A stretch of 40,157 nucleotides of DNA, taken from the NCBI GenBank assembly GCA_031264185.1, contig JAISEL010000001.1, positions 1-40,157 on the forward strand. Reading direction: 5' to 3'. Origin of the DNA: Deltaproteobacteria bacterium. Lineage in GTDB: Bacteria; Desulfobacterota; Desulfarculia; Adiutricales; Adiutricaceae. Both the position numbers and the translations under genes were made by a program. Numbering within the stretch: the first letter of the stretch is position 1; the number at the start of each line of letters is the position of its first letter. The notes under the pieces are model-generated. The model ran no database searches, was not told where the DNA came from, and saw nothing but the letters and a program-made list of their open reading frames with translations. Shown piece after piece: positions 24,837-33,643 of this stretch.

Positions 24837-25592
24837 TCATTCTTCGGGGTGCTGAATTGCAGTTGCAATTAACGCAAGACAACGATTGAAGAAATAATCA
24901 TAATGCCGTTGATCGTTAATCTCTATTATACCGATTTCAGAGTGACGGATTGTAAATTTGTTGCCAATTTTTGTTAATTTATCAAATTCATCAGTAAAAA
25001 TCGTTTTGATTTCTTCTTGAGAACAGCTCATATCGTTTATAATTTTATCGCTTGATTCTTTTTTATCTAACGGGGCGTAGTAAGTTTTAAGGCGTTCAAA
25101 GGCATGCCAAAGATATTTTACGGCAAATTTGGTGTTTTTTGGTTCACGGCTTTTGAACAGATTACAGGCATCATTCAGTAAATCATTAAGTCCTTGTTCT
25201 TTGATTGACTTAATGTTAGATTCAACCGAAGGTGAAAAAGTGCTGTGCTGAATGACACGTCCAACTTTCTTAGTGTCTGTAAGTTCATACAGCAAACCAG
25301 TGACAGTAAATTTTGTGTTAATAGCCTCACGGAAATCTTTAAAAATATTCCTTGTATCCAATAGTTTTAAATGGTGATGCCCGCAAAAACTATGGTAATA
25401 AATCTTTTCATTACCCTTACAGTTTTCGCCAATGATTTCAATTAAATCCAGTATGGAGTGAGGATCAAATGTTGTCAAATCGTCAGGTGAATCATCCGGC
25501 AGTTTTGCAATGATACCTTCTGAATTCCGATACAGCGCCGGAAGAGAATTTTTTGTAGCTTTGCTGAAATCAGCCAGGTTAAATCCACAGCA
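24837..25592 (-). pseudogene. Truncated gene of unknown function (HEPN-like C-terminus)
   Basis: The frame is open from 25592 to the stop at 24837 but has no ATG at its start: an in-frame TAG lies at 25593-25595, and the only early start-like codon is a TTG at 25478 with protein-like sequence continuing upstream of it (SLPALYRNSEGIIAKLPDD). Upstream of the TAG the same frame is again open and protein-like (FNYSQYVQYIARLFKYQ). So the gene was probably longer and is now broken. The C-terminal half has KYLWHAFERLKTYY, IINDMS and FTIRHSE..IIEI, a pattern seen in HEPN/abortive-infection-type proteins. I hold that assignment loosely. Confidence 0.45.
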
Positions 25593-25759
25593 CTAAGTTT
25601 CATATTCTGGGCATTGGTATTTGAACAAGCGGGCAATGTATTGTACGTATTGACTGTAATTAAATCGGTCATAGGAGATTTTCTCACACCAGCCCTGACT
25701 GTAAAAAATTCCATAAATTTTCTTTCCAAGGTAATTCAGCTGAAATTTATTGTCTGCAG

Positions 25760-26040
25760 TCTTGATATACGTTAAGAGATGTAATGTATAAATATTGGCA
25801 GAAACATTTTAAATTGCATTAATGCAGGCTTGGTTTCCATCAGCAAAGTTCGTTTATTCCTCTGATGTCGGTCATAATTTGTTTTTAATGCAATATTTTT
25901 TAAAGCCGGTGGCATGCCGTAAGAAAAGTGTGCCTTTAGAAACGTAGCGACGCAGCATACAGATGTTGCCAGGTTACCTTTTTTATTTCCAGCGGATTTC
26001 AGGACTCCCATTAACTAACTCAAAACGAATATTGGTTTTC
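25760..26040 (-). pseudogene. Possible transposase N-terminal scrap
   Basis: The minus frame 25772-26011 (KSAGNKKGNLATSVCCVATFLKA) can be read, with small shifts, as the zinc-finger opening of IS1-like transposases ('GkkkGnQRY.C..C..tF'). What remains is short and without a usable end. It may come from the same kind of element as the remnant at 22735-23140. Confidence 0.3.
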
Positions 26041-26095
26041 ATCGCCAGTAAGTGTACGTTTTGCGGTTTCTGAGATTTTCGGGTTCCGGCAGGTT

Positions 26096-26133
26096 TAAAA
26101 AAATGAACCGGAATTTTTGAAATTTCCGGTTCA
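26096..26133 (-). terminator. Rho-independent terminator of the 180-residue gene
   Basis: TGAACCGGAA (26104-26113) pairs perfectly with TTCCGGTTCA (26124-26133). On the minus strand the stem is followed by at least seven T residues. It lies about 60 bases after the stop of the gene at 26196-26738. Next to it, at 26148-26195, are three CCCGGG-type palindromes. Confidence 0.75.
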
Positions 26134-26195
26134 AGATGACGGACATTAAGTCCCGGGTGTTCTTCCCGGGATTAACCATGGATCAACCCCGGGAT

Positions 26196-26738
26196 TTACA
26201 GCGGGAAAAATTCCCCGTTATCATCAATGCCCATGGGATATTTGCAGGAATCAACCCACTCTTCAGCAGTCAGTTCGGGGATCGGCGGCTTTTCCGCCAT
26301 GACGTTTAGCCAATCCAGGCAGCTTTTGACCATATCCTGATCCACCGGTGATTCGTAGTCCTGAAAATATTTCCAGTAATCTTCGTCAGGCAGGTGAAGA
26401 AGGATTATAAAGCTGCGGCCGTCCGAATCATGGCGGCCAAGAACTTTGAAGACCGCGCCTTTACCGGCCAGACAAAGGCCGTAATTCTCGGGATCAGGGT
26501 ACTTTTTGATCAGATGGTTGGAGAATATGACATAACGGACATTGGCCGTCTGTCCGCCGACCCGAAAACTTGAGTAAGTCAGGCCTTTTTCCCGAAAAAT
26601 AAGTCCGGGTTGGTATTTGGCGGAAAGTTCAGGGGCCACCTCGGTATCCCGAACAAAAACCCCCACGTTAGTGTAGGTAGCCTCAATTAGTCTCTCTACC
26701 TGGTCGGCTGTTAATTCAGCCTTCTGAGCCTCAGACAC
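26196..26738 (-). CDS. Unknown protein, 180 residues
   Basis: I do not recognise this protein. It is acidic and soluble, has no signal peptide or membrane segment, and looks like a compact alpha/beta fold: GLIFREKGLTYSSFRVGG, NVRYVIFSNHLI, FKVLGRHDSDGRSFIILLHLPDEDYWKYF, then a helical, Pro-rich end (EKPPIPELTAEEWVDSCKYP). Codon use and GC are like the housekeeping genes around it, so it appears to be under selection. It has a good terminator downstream and an extended -10 promoter about 220 bases upstream, so it is probably a single-gene transcript. It may be specific to the lineage. Confidence 0.75.
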   Translation of the reverse strand: MSEAQKAELTADQVERLIEATYTNVGVFVRDTEVAPELSAKYQPGLIFREKGLTYSSFRVGGQTANVRYVIFSNHLIKKYPDPENYGLCLAGKGAVFKVLGRHDSDGRSFIILLHLPDEDYWKYFQDYESPVDQDMVKSCLDWLNVMAEKPPIPELTAEEWVDSCKYPMGIDDNGEFFPL

Positions 26739-26883
26739 AGTAAAAACCTCTTAGCGCGGTTATGGCCACAGGACAACCTAAATAGCCTAAATTAAAAATA
26801 ATCATTAATGGTAAATAATTAGATATTATAAATAAAAAATATCTATTTACAATATTTAATATGGCAACTAACTTTCGGACATA

Positions 26884-26954
26884 GAAAAGCCTGATTAAAT
26901 CTGTCCGGGTCGTTTTTGATTTTAGCCCGGCCAGGACGATATTCAGGCTATTTT
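26884..26954 (-). ncRNA. Candidate small RNA or structured leader
   Basis: Directly after an extended -10 promoter on the minus strand comes a segment of about 70 bases. It begins GGGGCAAAAAT and is closed by AGCCTGA (26949-26943) pairing with TCAGGCT (26894-26888), with a short run of T after it. An inner CCGGG/CCCGG pair is possible. It could be a small RNA with a weak terminator, or the structured 5' end of the mRNA for the unknown gene at 26196-26738. Confidence 0.3.
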
Positions 26955-26960
26955 TGCCCC

Positions 26961-26969
26961 AGTATAGCA
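26961..26969 (-). promoter_or_regulatory. Extended -10 promoter
   Basis: The minus strand reads TGCTATACT, an extended -10 (TGnTATACT). No good -35 is seen, which is usual for this class. Transcription would start near 26954 and run towards the unknown gene at 26738. Confidence 0.5.
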
Positions 26970-27194
26970 CGGTCTGGATTTTTTTTGGATTTAGTTTTTT
27001 TGGGGCCGGACTAAAAAATCTTTTGGTTTTTTGCTCATCGCCCATGTTCGAAAATTGGGCAGGGAGGCTGAAATCGCCCGGGCATCTTGGTTCCGGGCAA
27101 AACATATTTACTTATGAAGACGCCTGGCCCTTGGAACGCTCTGAGGCCAAAACCGAGTTTCAACTAAAAGCCCTAAACAGATCTTTTGGCGAAA

Positions 27195-28019
27195 TTATGC
27201 TCCCCCTGGCTCATTATCTAAAATTTTGGCCAGTTCAGCAAAGATTTCCGGGGACAGTCTTTCGGCTCTGATGCCCGGGTCAATAGCCAGAGCGGCCAGA
27301 GCGGCCCTGGTTTTTTCCGGACCGTAGACCGGGCCCAGGTTGTTGAACAAAGTTTTCCGGCGGCTGTGAAAAGAGGCGGCCGTCAGACGGCCAAGAGCAG
27401 CCAGGCTTATGTCCGGGGGAGTTTTAGGCTTTAAGGCAACGGCCGCGCTTTGGACCTTAGGCCGGGGCTGGAAAGAGGCGGCAGGAATATCTAAGACCAG
27501 TCGGGTTTCCAGCCACAGATTCATGGCCACGGCCAGACGGCCGTAATGTTCCTGTCCGGCTTGGGCCGTAAGTCTTAAGGCCATTTCTTTTTGCAAAGTA
27601 AAAACCCCGGATTGGGCTTTGGGGATTTGACCTAAAAACCAGAAGAGAATAGGGGTGGAGATATTGTAGGGCACATTACCTGCCACAGTCCGGGGGCCAG
27701 GGCCGGTTTCCTCTAAGTCAGTCTCTAAGATGTCTTTTTGAAAAACTTTCAGGCGCCCCGTCCGGCTTTCCGGCCAGCCGTTTAAGGATTCAGCCAGGCC
27801 TCTGTCCAGTTCCACGGCCCAGATATTAGCTCCCAGGTCCAGAAGAGGTCTGGTCAGAGCGCCCAGGCCGGGCCCGATTTCCAGAATATTTTCCTGACCC
27901 TGATCCATGATAAGTTTTGCCAGATTTCTGGCCGTATTGGGGTCTTTTAAAAAGTTCTGGCCTCTGTAGCGGCTGGGAGCCAGCCCCAGATCTTTTAAGG
28001 TCTGCCTAGGCGAGGGCAC
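27195..28019 (-). CDS. rsmA: 16S rRNA dimethyladenosine transferase
   Basis: RsmA/KsgA dimethylates two adjacent adenines in the 3' terminal hairpin of 16S rRNA, late in 30S assembly. It has 274 residues. Marks: QNFL at 21-24, AdoMet motif EIGPGLG at 47-53, acidic loop AVELD, KDIL, the catalytic NVPYNIS at 115-121, and a C-terminal domain with FHSRRKTLFNNL. The start overlaps the end of tsaD by 14 bases. The overlap shows the two are co-transcribed. Confidence 0.95.
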   Translation of the reverse strand: MPSPRQTLKDLGLAPSRYRGQNFLKDPNTARNLAKLIMDQGQENILEIGPGLGALTRPLLDLGANIWAVELDRGLAESLNGWPESRTGRLKVFQKDILETDLEETGPGPRTVAGNVPYNISTPILFWFLGQIPKAQSGVFTLQKEMALRLTAQAGQEHYGRLAVAMNLWLETRLVLDIPAASFQPRPKVQSAAVALKPKTPPDISLAALGRLTAASFHSRRKTLFNNLGPVYGPEKTRAALAALAIDPGIRAERLSPEIFAELAKILDNEPGGA

Positions 28020-29043
28020 TGTCCACCGGCCAGCGGGGCAGAGCTTCGGCCGAAAGAGGCAGAAGAAGGTGTTTTTTCTCCAATTGCTTCTGGCCTAAAA
28101 AAGAAATCATGGCCCCGTTGTCGGCGCACCAGACCGGTTTGGGAGCCCACAGAGGACAGCCTATCTTGTCCAGAGCCGTCTGAGCTTCTTTTCTTAAGAC
28201 CCTGTTGCAGGCAACCCCGCCTGAGATAACCGCCCCGCAGGCTCCGGTCTTTTTTACAGCCGATACCAGTTTGGTCACCAAAACTTCTGCGGCCGCCGCC
28301 TGAAAAGAGGCCGCCAGATCTTTTAAGGCCTGACTTGAGGCCGGCTCATTTTCCAGATTATGCTCTTTATAAAGGCCCATGACCTGGGTTTTCAGGCCGC
28401 TGAAGGAAAAATTAAGTCCGTCTTTGAGCATTGGCCGGGTTAAGCTGAAAGCGCCCGGATTGCCTCCTAAGGCCAGTTCTTCCGTGACCGCCCCGCCCGG
28501 GTAGCCTAAACCCAGCAGTTTGGCAAACTTATCAAAAGCCTCCCCGGCCGCATCGTCTAAGGTTTGGCCTAAAAGCTTAAATTGCAGGTAATTTTCGGCA
28601 AAAAACAAGCTGGTGTGTCCGCCTGAGGCCACTAAAGCCGCCAGCGGAAACTGTAGGTTTGGAGGCGGAGGTTCCTGGGTATACAGAAACGGGGCCAGAG
28701 CGTGGGCCTGAACATGGTTGACCCCGGTGAGAGGCAGGCCCGTAGCCAGTGCCAGACCTTTGGCAAAACTGACGGCCACTAAAAGAGCGCCGACCAGACC
28801 AGGACCCTGGGTTACGGCCAGGCCGTCCAACTCCGTAAGTTTTAATCGGGCCTCACTTAAGACATCCCTGGTCAAAGCCGCGACCGCTTCCAGGTGAGCC
28901 CGGCTGGCAATCTCCGGCACCACTCCGCCGTACTTTTGGTGGAGATCTATCTGGCTGCGGACTTTTTCGGCCAGCACCCTGCCTCCGCAGGTTACGGCCG
29001 CCGCTGTTTCGTCGCAGCTGCTTTCCAAGCCTAAAACCAGCAA
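28006..29043 (-). CDS. tsaD: tRNA N6-adenosine threonylcarbamoyltransferase
   Basis: It transfers the threonylcarbamoyl group to A37 of ANN-decoding tRNAs, with TsaB and TsaE. It has 345 residues. Marks: GLESSCDETAAAV at the start, GGVVPEIASRAH, TQGPGLVGALLV, metal ligands His110 and His114 in NHVQAHALAP, ALVASGGHTSL, and CADNGAMISFLG near the C-terminus with the metal-binding Asp. Complete and typical in length. No partner tsa gene lies nearby. Confidence 0.96.
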   Translation of the reverse strand: MLVLGLESSCDETAAAVTCGGRVLAEKVRSQIDLHQKYGGVVPEIASRAHLEAVAALTRDVLSEARLKLTELDGLAVTQGPGLVGALLVAVSFAKGLALATGLPLTGVNHVQAHALAPFLYTQEPPPPNLQFPLAALVASGGHTSLFFAENYLQFKLLGQTLDDAAGEAFDKFAKLLGLGYPGGAVTEELALGGNPGAFSLTRPMLKDGLNFSFSGLKTQVMGLYKEHNLENEPASSQALKDLAASFQAAAAEVLVTKLVSAVKKTGACGAVISGGVACNRVLRKEAQTALDKIGCPLWAPKPVWCADNGAMISFLGQKQLEKKHLLLPLSAEALPRWPVDSALA

Positions 29044-29144
29044 AACAGGCCCTTTGAGCCCGGTTGGCCCATAAAAATGTCAGATGTGTTCGGCAAAATG
29101 AAATCTTCTTATATGAAACCGGAGTCCCGGGTAAAATGCATCTT

Positions 29145-30062
29145 TTAAGTTGTTTCTGCGGGCGTCTTAGCCGGTTTGACCGGTTCGAGGTGGAAGGTGA
29201 CATCGGTCTGGGGAAAATGGGACCTGATGCTTAAGGCCAGTCTGACGCCCAGTTCATGGGCCTCTCCGACCGAGAGATGTTCATCCACCAGAATATCCAC
29301 CAGAACCTGGCGGTAAGGTCCGGAACGGCGGGTTCTTAAGCGTCTGAACCCAAGTATAGCCGGGTACGAGTCCTGAATATGCTCCACTATGAGCTTTATT
29401 TCTTCGGGCGGCAGACTGTGGTCGACCAGACCTTTCATAGAGTCCCAGCCCAAAGTCAGACCTGTTTTAATGATCATTAAAGAGACCAGGCCGGCCACGC
29501 CGGAATCGACAAAGGACAGATCCCAGGCCGGATTAATGAGGCGTCCTGCTTCAATGGTCAAAAGGGCCAGCAGAATGCCCATGGATGTATAGACATCGGT
29601 CCGCAGATGCCAGGCGTCAGCCGTCAGAGCCTCGGAACCGCTTTTTTTCCCGATTTTAAAAAGATGCCGGGATATTAAGAAATTAATAATTGTGGAAAAA
29701 AGCATGACCGCCACGCCTGCGTGGAGACTGGGCAGCTGCCGTCCCTCAATGATACCTAAAATAGATTCCCGGAGGATAAAAATCCCGCCGACTATAATCA
29801 ATATCGCCTCAAACAGAGCCGAGATATTTTCGGCTTTGCCGTGACCGAAGGGGTGTTCGTAGTCAGGCGGGCTGTCCGAGACCTGGACCGCTCCCCAGGC
29901 CATCATAGCGGCCATAAGGTCTAAAAAAGAGTGAACGGCCTCAGAAATAATAGCCACCGAGCCGGTCAGAAATCCGGCCGCCAGCTTAATGGCTATCAAA
30001 ACGGCGTTGGAAATGATGGATAATGAGGCGCTGCTTTTCTTGTCCTGAAAAAAACCGTCCAT
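29145..30062 (-). CDS. Cation diffusion facilitator (divalent metal exporter)
   Basis: A 305-residue inner-membrane metal/proton antiporter. Six hydrophobic segments cover about residues 12-215, followed by a cytosolic ferredoxin-like domain. Transport-site residues are His44 and Asp48 (HSFLD) in helix 2 and His152 and Asp156 (HLRTD) in helix 5. HPFGHGKAENIS is the usual loop after helix 2. H-D/H-D sites occur in zinc, iron and manganese exporters; the metal cannot be fixed from this alone. The ATG overlaps the stop of the SPOR gene by one base (TAATG), so the two are translationally coupled. Confidence 0.93.
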   Translation of the reverse strand: MDGFFQDKKSSASLSIISNAVLIAIKLAAGFLTGSVAIISEAVHSFLDLMAAMMAWGAVQVSDSPPDYEHPFGHGKAENISALFEAILIIVGGIFILRESILGIIEGRQLPSLHAGVAVMLFSTIINFLISRHLFKIGKKSGSEALTADAWHLRTDVYTSMGILLALLTIEAGRLINPAWDLSFVDSGVAGLVSLMIIKTGLTLGWDSMKGLVDHSLPPEEIKLIVEHIQDSYPAILGFRRLRTRRSGPYRQVLVDILVDEHLSVGEAHELGVRLALSIRSHFPQTDVTFHLEPVKPAKTPAETT

Positions 30063-30688
30063 TATAAGCCCCGGCGGACCATTAAATCTTTGACTTTGGG
30101 TTTCAGGCTTAAAGCGGCGGCCTCAGCCTCTTTTTTGCTGTCAAAAGGTCCCTGGGCTAAAGTCCACATGCCGCTTTTGAGTTTAGGATAAGCGTCTGTG
30201 TCCAGAAGGTCGAGCTCCACCCCGCGCATTTTGTGTCTGGCCTGGGCTTTTTCCGCTTCCGACCGGGCAGACTTGGGAATGGACTCCACAATGACCAACC
30301 AAATTTCCGGAGGGGAGAGGGGAGTGGCTTCCGGCGGGCTGACCGCAGTCTGGGGGGAAGCCGAAACCGCCGCCGGTGTCAATGAGGCCGTTAAATTGTT
30401 ATTGCCTGTTCCGGCCCGCTCGGCCGGAACAGGAGCCGAAGCAGGAGGCGGCTCAGTTTCCGCTTCCCTGGGCCGGGGCGGAGCGGGCGGATCCACATTT
30501 GAGTTCAGGGTAGTCAGTAAGACCCCCCCGGTAATGACCATGGCCCAGAAAAAGACCGAAATAACCAGAACCGTCACCTGGCCCGGATTTCGGTAAAACG
30601 GCAGACGGAAACGGGGATTGCGGCTGTTCTCCGAAACGGAACGCCCGCACAGGACCCGGCCGGGTCCGAAGAAGATGGTTTTTAACAT
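30062..30688 (-). CDS. SPOR-domain membrane protein
   Basis: A 208-residue single-pass inner-membrane protein. The membrane segment is about 38-60 (VTVLVISVFFWAMVITGGVL). A Pro/Glu/Ala-rich linker follows, and residues about 128-205 look like a SPOR domain, which binds glycan strands lacking stem peptides at the division site. The frame stays open upstream to 30790, but AGAGGAG lies six bases before the ATG at 30688, so I start there. It is coupled to the CDF gene. A division role is inferred from the domain. Confidence 0.8.
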   Translation of the reverse strand: MLKTIFFGPGRVLCGRSVSENSRNPRFRLPFYRNPGQVTVLVISVFFWAMVITGGVLLTTLNSNVDPPAPPRPREAETEPPPASAPVPAERAGTGNNNLTASLTPAAVSASPQTAVSPPEATPLSPPEIWLVIVESIPKSARSEAEKAQARHKMRGVELDLLDTDAYPKLKSGMWTLAQGPFDSKKEAEAAALSLKPKVKDLMVRRGL

Positions 30689-31043
30689 CAGGAACTCCTC
30701 TGCTGACCGAGGGGTTCGAGATCCGCTCCCGGCGCAGGGCCGGTAATAAAAAGGACCTCTTAAGTAAGTAATTCCGCCTCTTGGGGTCATTTATAGACGT
30801 ATTGGAAAACTAGCGGCTGACCGATTCGCCAAGAGAATATTTTGCTAAAATATAACATTTAATTTTTAATTCTTCAAGCTAGACATTCAAATTCGGTTCA
30901 TCAGCTTATAAGCTATTAAGTATTATTAAGCATTAATATAATAGAATATATATTAAAATTTAATATCTAAAAATTTTTACCGGGACCAGAAAAAACCGGA
31001 AATTTTTCAGGGCCTGCTGTCAGGTTTCAGCCGGAATTAAAAA
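30689..31043. other. Gap between cbiH and the SPOR gene
   Basis: About 350 bases. The middle (30840-30980) is AT-rich and probably holds the promoter for the SPOR-CDF pair. The part next to cbiH has short GC repeats but no clear terminator. No gene seen. Confidence 0.4.
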
Positions 31044-31904
31044 TCACTCTCCGGACCAGTATTTATCCATATAGCCTCGGGGCGTTATGAGGTAGTTCCG
31101 GTAAACAAAGGTGGACGGGCTGCCTACAATAACCAGGGTCTGCATGTCCACATCCTTTTCGGCCAGCTTATCTAAGGTTGTGACTTGGGTTTTTTCTCCC
31201 TCCCGGCCGACCCGGCCGGCCAGACCGACCGGAGTTTTGGGAGGTAAATGCCGACTTAAGATCTCGGCCGCTTTAGCCAGCTGCCAGGATCGGCCGTGAC
31301 TTTTGGGATTGTACAGAGCTATGACGAATCCGCCCTGGCCGGCCAAAGACAGCCTTTTCTCAATCACTTCCCAGGGGGTCAGGCGATCGGAAAGGGAGAT
31401 GGCGCAAAAATCGTGGGTTAAAGGAGCCCCCAGCAGAGCCGCTCCGCTAATGACAGCCGGAATTCCGGCAATGACTTTAATATAAAGTTCCCCGGGCTTC
31501 TGACCCAGAGGCAGCTTTTGGGCGGCGGCCAGCTCAAAGACAGCTCCGGCCATGGCATACACTCCCGAGTCGCCCCCAGAGATGACCGCCGTGTTTAAGC
31601 CTTCTCTGGCCAGGTCAATGGCTTTTTGGGCCCGGTCCATTTCCCGGGTCATACCGCTGGCTATAATTCGGCAGTCTGGGTTTAAATGCGGCCGGGCCTG
31701 GTCTATGTAAAGACCGTAGCCGACCGCCGCCTCAGTCCGGTTTAATGCCTCCCGGGCCTCAAAAGTCAGGCCTTGGGGGCTGCCTGGGCCCAGGCCGATG
31801 ATTTCCAGTCTGTCAGGGCCACAGCGCAGGTGGCCTTCAGGGATTTCTGTTTGGGGACAAGAAGGCGGCCCGTCCGGGCCGCCAAAATAGCGGCGGCTTC
31901 GCAT
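31044..31904 (-). CDS. cbiH: Cobalt-precorrin-3B C17-methyltransferase (ring contraction)
   Basis: It methylates C17 and drives ring contraction in the anaerobic corrin pathway. Family homology begins at Leu33 (LEIIGLGPGSPQGLTFEA). Other marks are AVGYGLYIDQ, ISGGDSGVYAMAG (108-120), VIAGIPAVISGAALLGAPLTHDFCAISLSD and FVIALYNPKS. The only ATG in frame is at 31904, giving a 32-residue extension encoded inside cbiG and a 139-base overlap. The normal start would lie near 31808, where only CTG is available. The coordinates follow the ATG; the true start may be later. Last gene of the cbi operon. Confidence 0.88.
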   Translation of the reverse strand: MRSRRYFGGPDGPPSCPQTEIPEGHLRCGPDRLEIIGLGPGSPQGLTFEAREALNRTEAAVGYGLYIDQARPHLNPDCRIIASGMTREMDRAQKAIDLAREGLNTAVISGGDSGVYAMAGAVFELAAAQKLPLGQKPGELYIKVIAGIPAVISGAALLGAPLTHDFCAISLSDRLTPWEVIEKRLSLAGQGGFVIALYNPKSHGRSWQLAKAAEILSRHLPPKTPVGLAGRVGREGEKTQVTTLDKLAEKDVDMQTLVIVGSPSTFVYRNYLITPRGYMDKYWSGE

Positions 31905-32860
31905 ACCGAGGCAACTCCAATATTTTTTTTGACCGTCTCCGAGGGATTAGGAGCGGGCACAGGGCTAAGTTCCTGAGGGGTATAGCTTATTAAAGGCACA
32001 TCTAATTTTTCGGCCAGATCGAGCAGAGCTTTTTCTTCGGCTCTTCTGTCCACGGTTGCCAAAACCCTGACCGAACCGGGAGCCAGAGAAAACTCCTCAA
32101 AAGTCCGGTCAAAAAGTTCGGCCACTTCCCTAATATCTGTGTCCCGGTGACAGCCCAGACCGACCGTCAAGCCCAGAGGCCTTAAGACCAGAAAGGTCTC
32201 CGGGCAGTCCGGACTTGTCCTGTAATCGACCCACAGACCGGGTCCGGCTCTGCCCCGCTCTGGACAGTTCAGGTCTGTAAAATTTTCCGGCCAGCGGCTT
32301 AAGAGAGGTTTAAACAAATTAAAGGGATCAAAGACGGGCACCTCTTCGTCTTCGGTCAGGGCCGAAGCCACAGGGGCCAGACTGGCCCAGTGTTCGACTT
32401 TGAAGCCATTATCCCGGGCTAAAACTTCCAGAGCCGGTTTGCCCGAGAGATCGGTGGCTGTGGTTATGACCGCCTGACCGCAGGCCAGAGAGGCTGTTTT
32501 TTTGGCCAGCTCGTTGGCGCCGCCTAAATGACCGGACAAAAGACTGACCGCAAACCGGCCGTCCTGCCCCAGACCAACGACGGCCGGATCGGTTATTTTG
32601 CTTTTTAGAAGAGGAGCTATGAGCCGGACGGTCAGACCTACGGCCCCGATGATCACGTGGCCGTCATAATGGGCAAAATTCTCGGCCAGACATTGGCCCA
32701 GACCGTCAAAAGGCCGGAACTCGTTATTTTTAAGCAAGCGCCGAGGACCAAATAGATCCGGTTTCAGGTAATAACTGTCTGAAAATCCGGCCGTAATCTT
32801 TTGGCCCAAAGTAAGTCCCCGGACAGTCAGGGCGTAGACGGCTGTCTTCCGGCGTGTCAC
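31766..32860 (-). CDS. cbiG: Cobalt-precorrin-5A hydrolase
   Basis: It opens the delta-lactone of cobalt-precorrin-5A and releases acetaldehyde. It has 364 residues. Marks: HVIIGAVGLTVRLIAPLL, then LLSGHLGGAN at 107-116, a middle region, and the C-terminal domain with LTVGLGCHRDT, VRVLATVDRRAEE and RLLVPKQKS. The last 15 or so residues lie beyond the usual end of the family. The start is a GTG that overlaps the stop of cbiF by four bases (GTGA). Confidence 0.93.
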   Translation of the reverse strand: MTRRKTAVYALTVRGLTLGQKITAGFSDSYYLKPDLFGPRRLLKNNEFRPFDGLGQCLAENFAHYDGHVIIGAVGLTVRLIAPLLKSKITDPAVVGLGQDGRFAVSLLSGHLGGANELAKKTASLACGQAVITTATDLSGKPALEVLARDNGFKVEHWASLAPVASALTEDEEVPVFDPFNLFKPLLSRWPENFTDLNCPERGRAGPGLWVDYRTSPDCPETFLVLRPLGLTVGLGCHRDTDIREVAELFDRTFEEFSLAPGSVRVLATVDRRAEEKALLDLAEKLDVPLISYTPQELSPVPAPNPSETVKKNIGVASVCEAAAILAARTGRLLVPKQKSLKATCAVALTDWKSSAWAQAAPKA

Positions 32861-33636
32861 TTTTGACGGCCTGTCCGGAAGTTATGGGAGAAGGCGGAAT
32901 CGTAAAGGCGCGATTTAGGTACAGGCTGGCCGGATTTTAAAGCCAAAATCGCCGGGCCGGCCAGCATGAGTGTATGTCGGTCCAGTTTTTCCTCGTTTAA
33001 AGTCTCGGCTAACCCGGCGGCCGTAGTCCAGACGATCCTCTCATCCGGCCAGGTGATCCGGTAGCAGAGAATGACCGGCGAATCGGGGCCGTAAGCTTGG
33101 GAGAGGATCCGGCCGACTTCCGGGCCGCGGGCTGCCGAAAGATAGAGGGCCAAAGAGGCCCGGTGGGCGCATAAAGAGGCCAGATCCTCGGCCGGGGGAA
33201 CTTCGGTCCGCCCCGAAGCCCGGGATAAGATAAGAGTCTGGGTCACTTCCGGAACGGTCCATTCCAGGCCCAAAGCGGCCGAGGCGGCTAAAGCGCTCGT
33301 TACACCGGGAATGATCCGGTATGGCACCTCGGCTTTTTTCAAAATGGCCATCTGCTCGAAAATGGCCCCGTACAGACCGGGATCCCCGGTGTGGAGCCTG
33401 ACCACTTTTTGGCCGTCCCGGTAGCCTTGGATCATTATTTCGCAAATTTCATCTAAAGCCAGGGGAGCCGAGTCCACGACCTGCGCCAAACGCCTGCGTT
33501 CCTGGTAGACAGCCGGATTAACCAGAGAACCGGCCACGACCAGAATGTCGGCCGCACGGACGGCTTTAAGACCGGCCACGGTAATTAGATCAGGGTCGCC
33601 GGGACCGGCGCCTACAAAAAGCACTTCATTTGTCAT
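32857..33636 (-). CDS. cbiF: Cobalt-precorrin-4 C11-methyltransferase
   Basis: It methylates C11 of the corrin intermediate using AdoMet. It has 259 residues. Marks: VLFVGAGPGDPDLITV at the N-terminus, LHTGDPGLYGAI at 81-92, YRIIPGVTSALAASAALG, TLILSRASGRTEVP, and LCYRITWPDERIVW near the end. It starts seven bases after the cbiET stop. It overlaps cbiG at its end. Confidence 0.95.
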   Translation of the reverse strand: MTNEVLFVGAGPGDPDLITVAGLKAVRAADILVVAGSLVNPAVYQERRRLAQVVDSAPLALDEICEIMIQGYRDGQKVVRLHTGDPGLYGAIFEQMAILKKAEVPYRIIPGVTSALAASAALGLEWTVPEVTQTLILSRASGRTEVPPAEDLASLCAHRASLALYLSAARGPEVGRILSQAYGPDSPVILCYRITWPDERIVWTTAAGLAETLNEEKLDRHTLMLAGPAILALKSGQPVPKSRLYDSAFSHNFRTGRQK

Positions 33637-33643
33637 AAGAAAA

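Noticed and set aside
26731-27105. 124-residue minus-strand frame
   Set aside because: It crosses a promoter-like, AT-rich gap, overlaps the start of the next gene, and has no consistent protein character.
30705-30745. tRNA-like T-arm (GGGGTTCGAGA) on the plus strand
   Set aside because: The T-stem does not pair and position 61 is not C. No anticodon or acceptor stem can be built around it.
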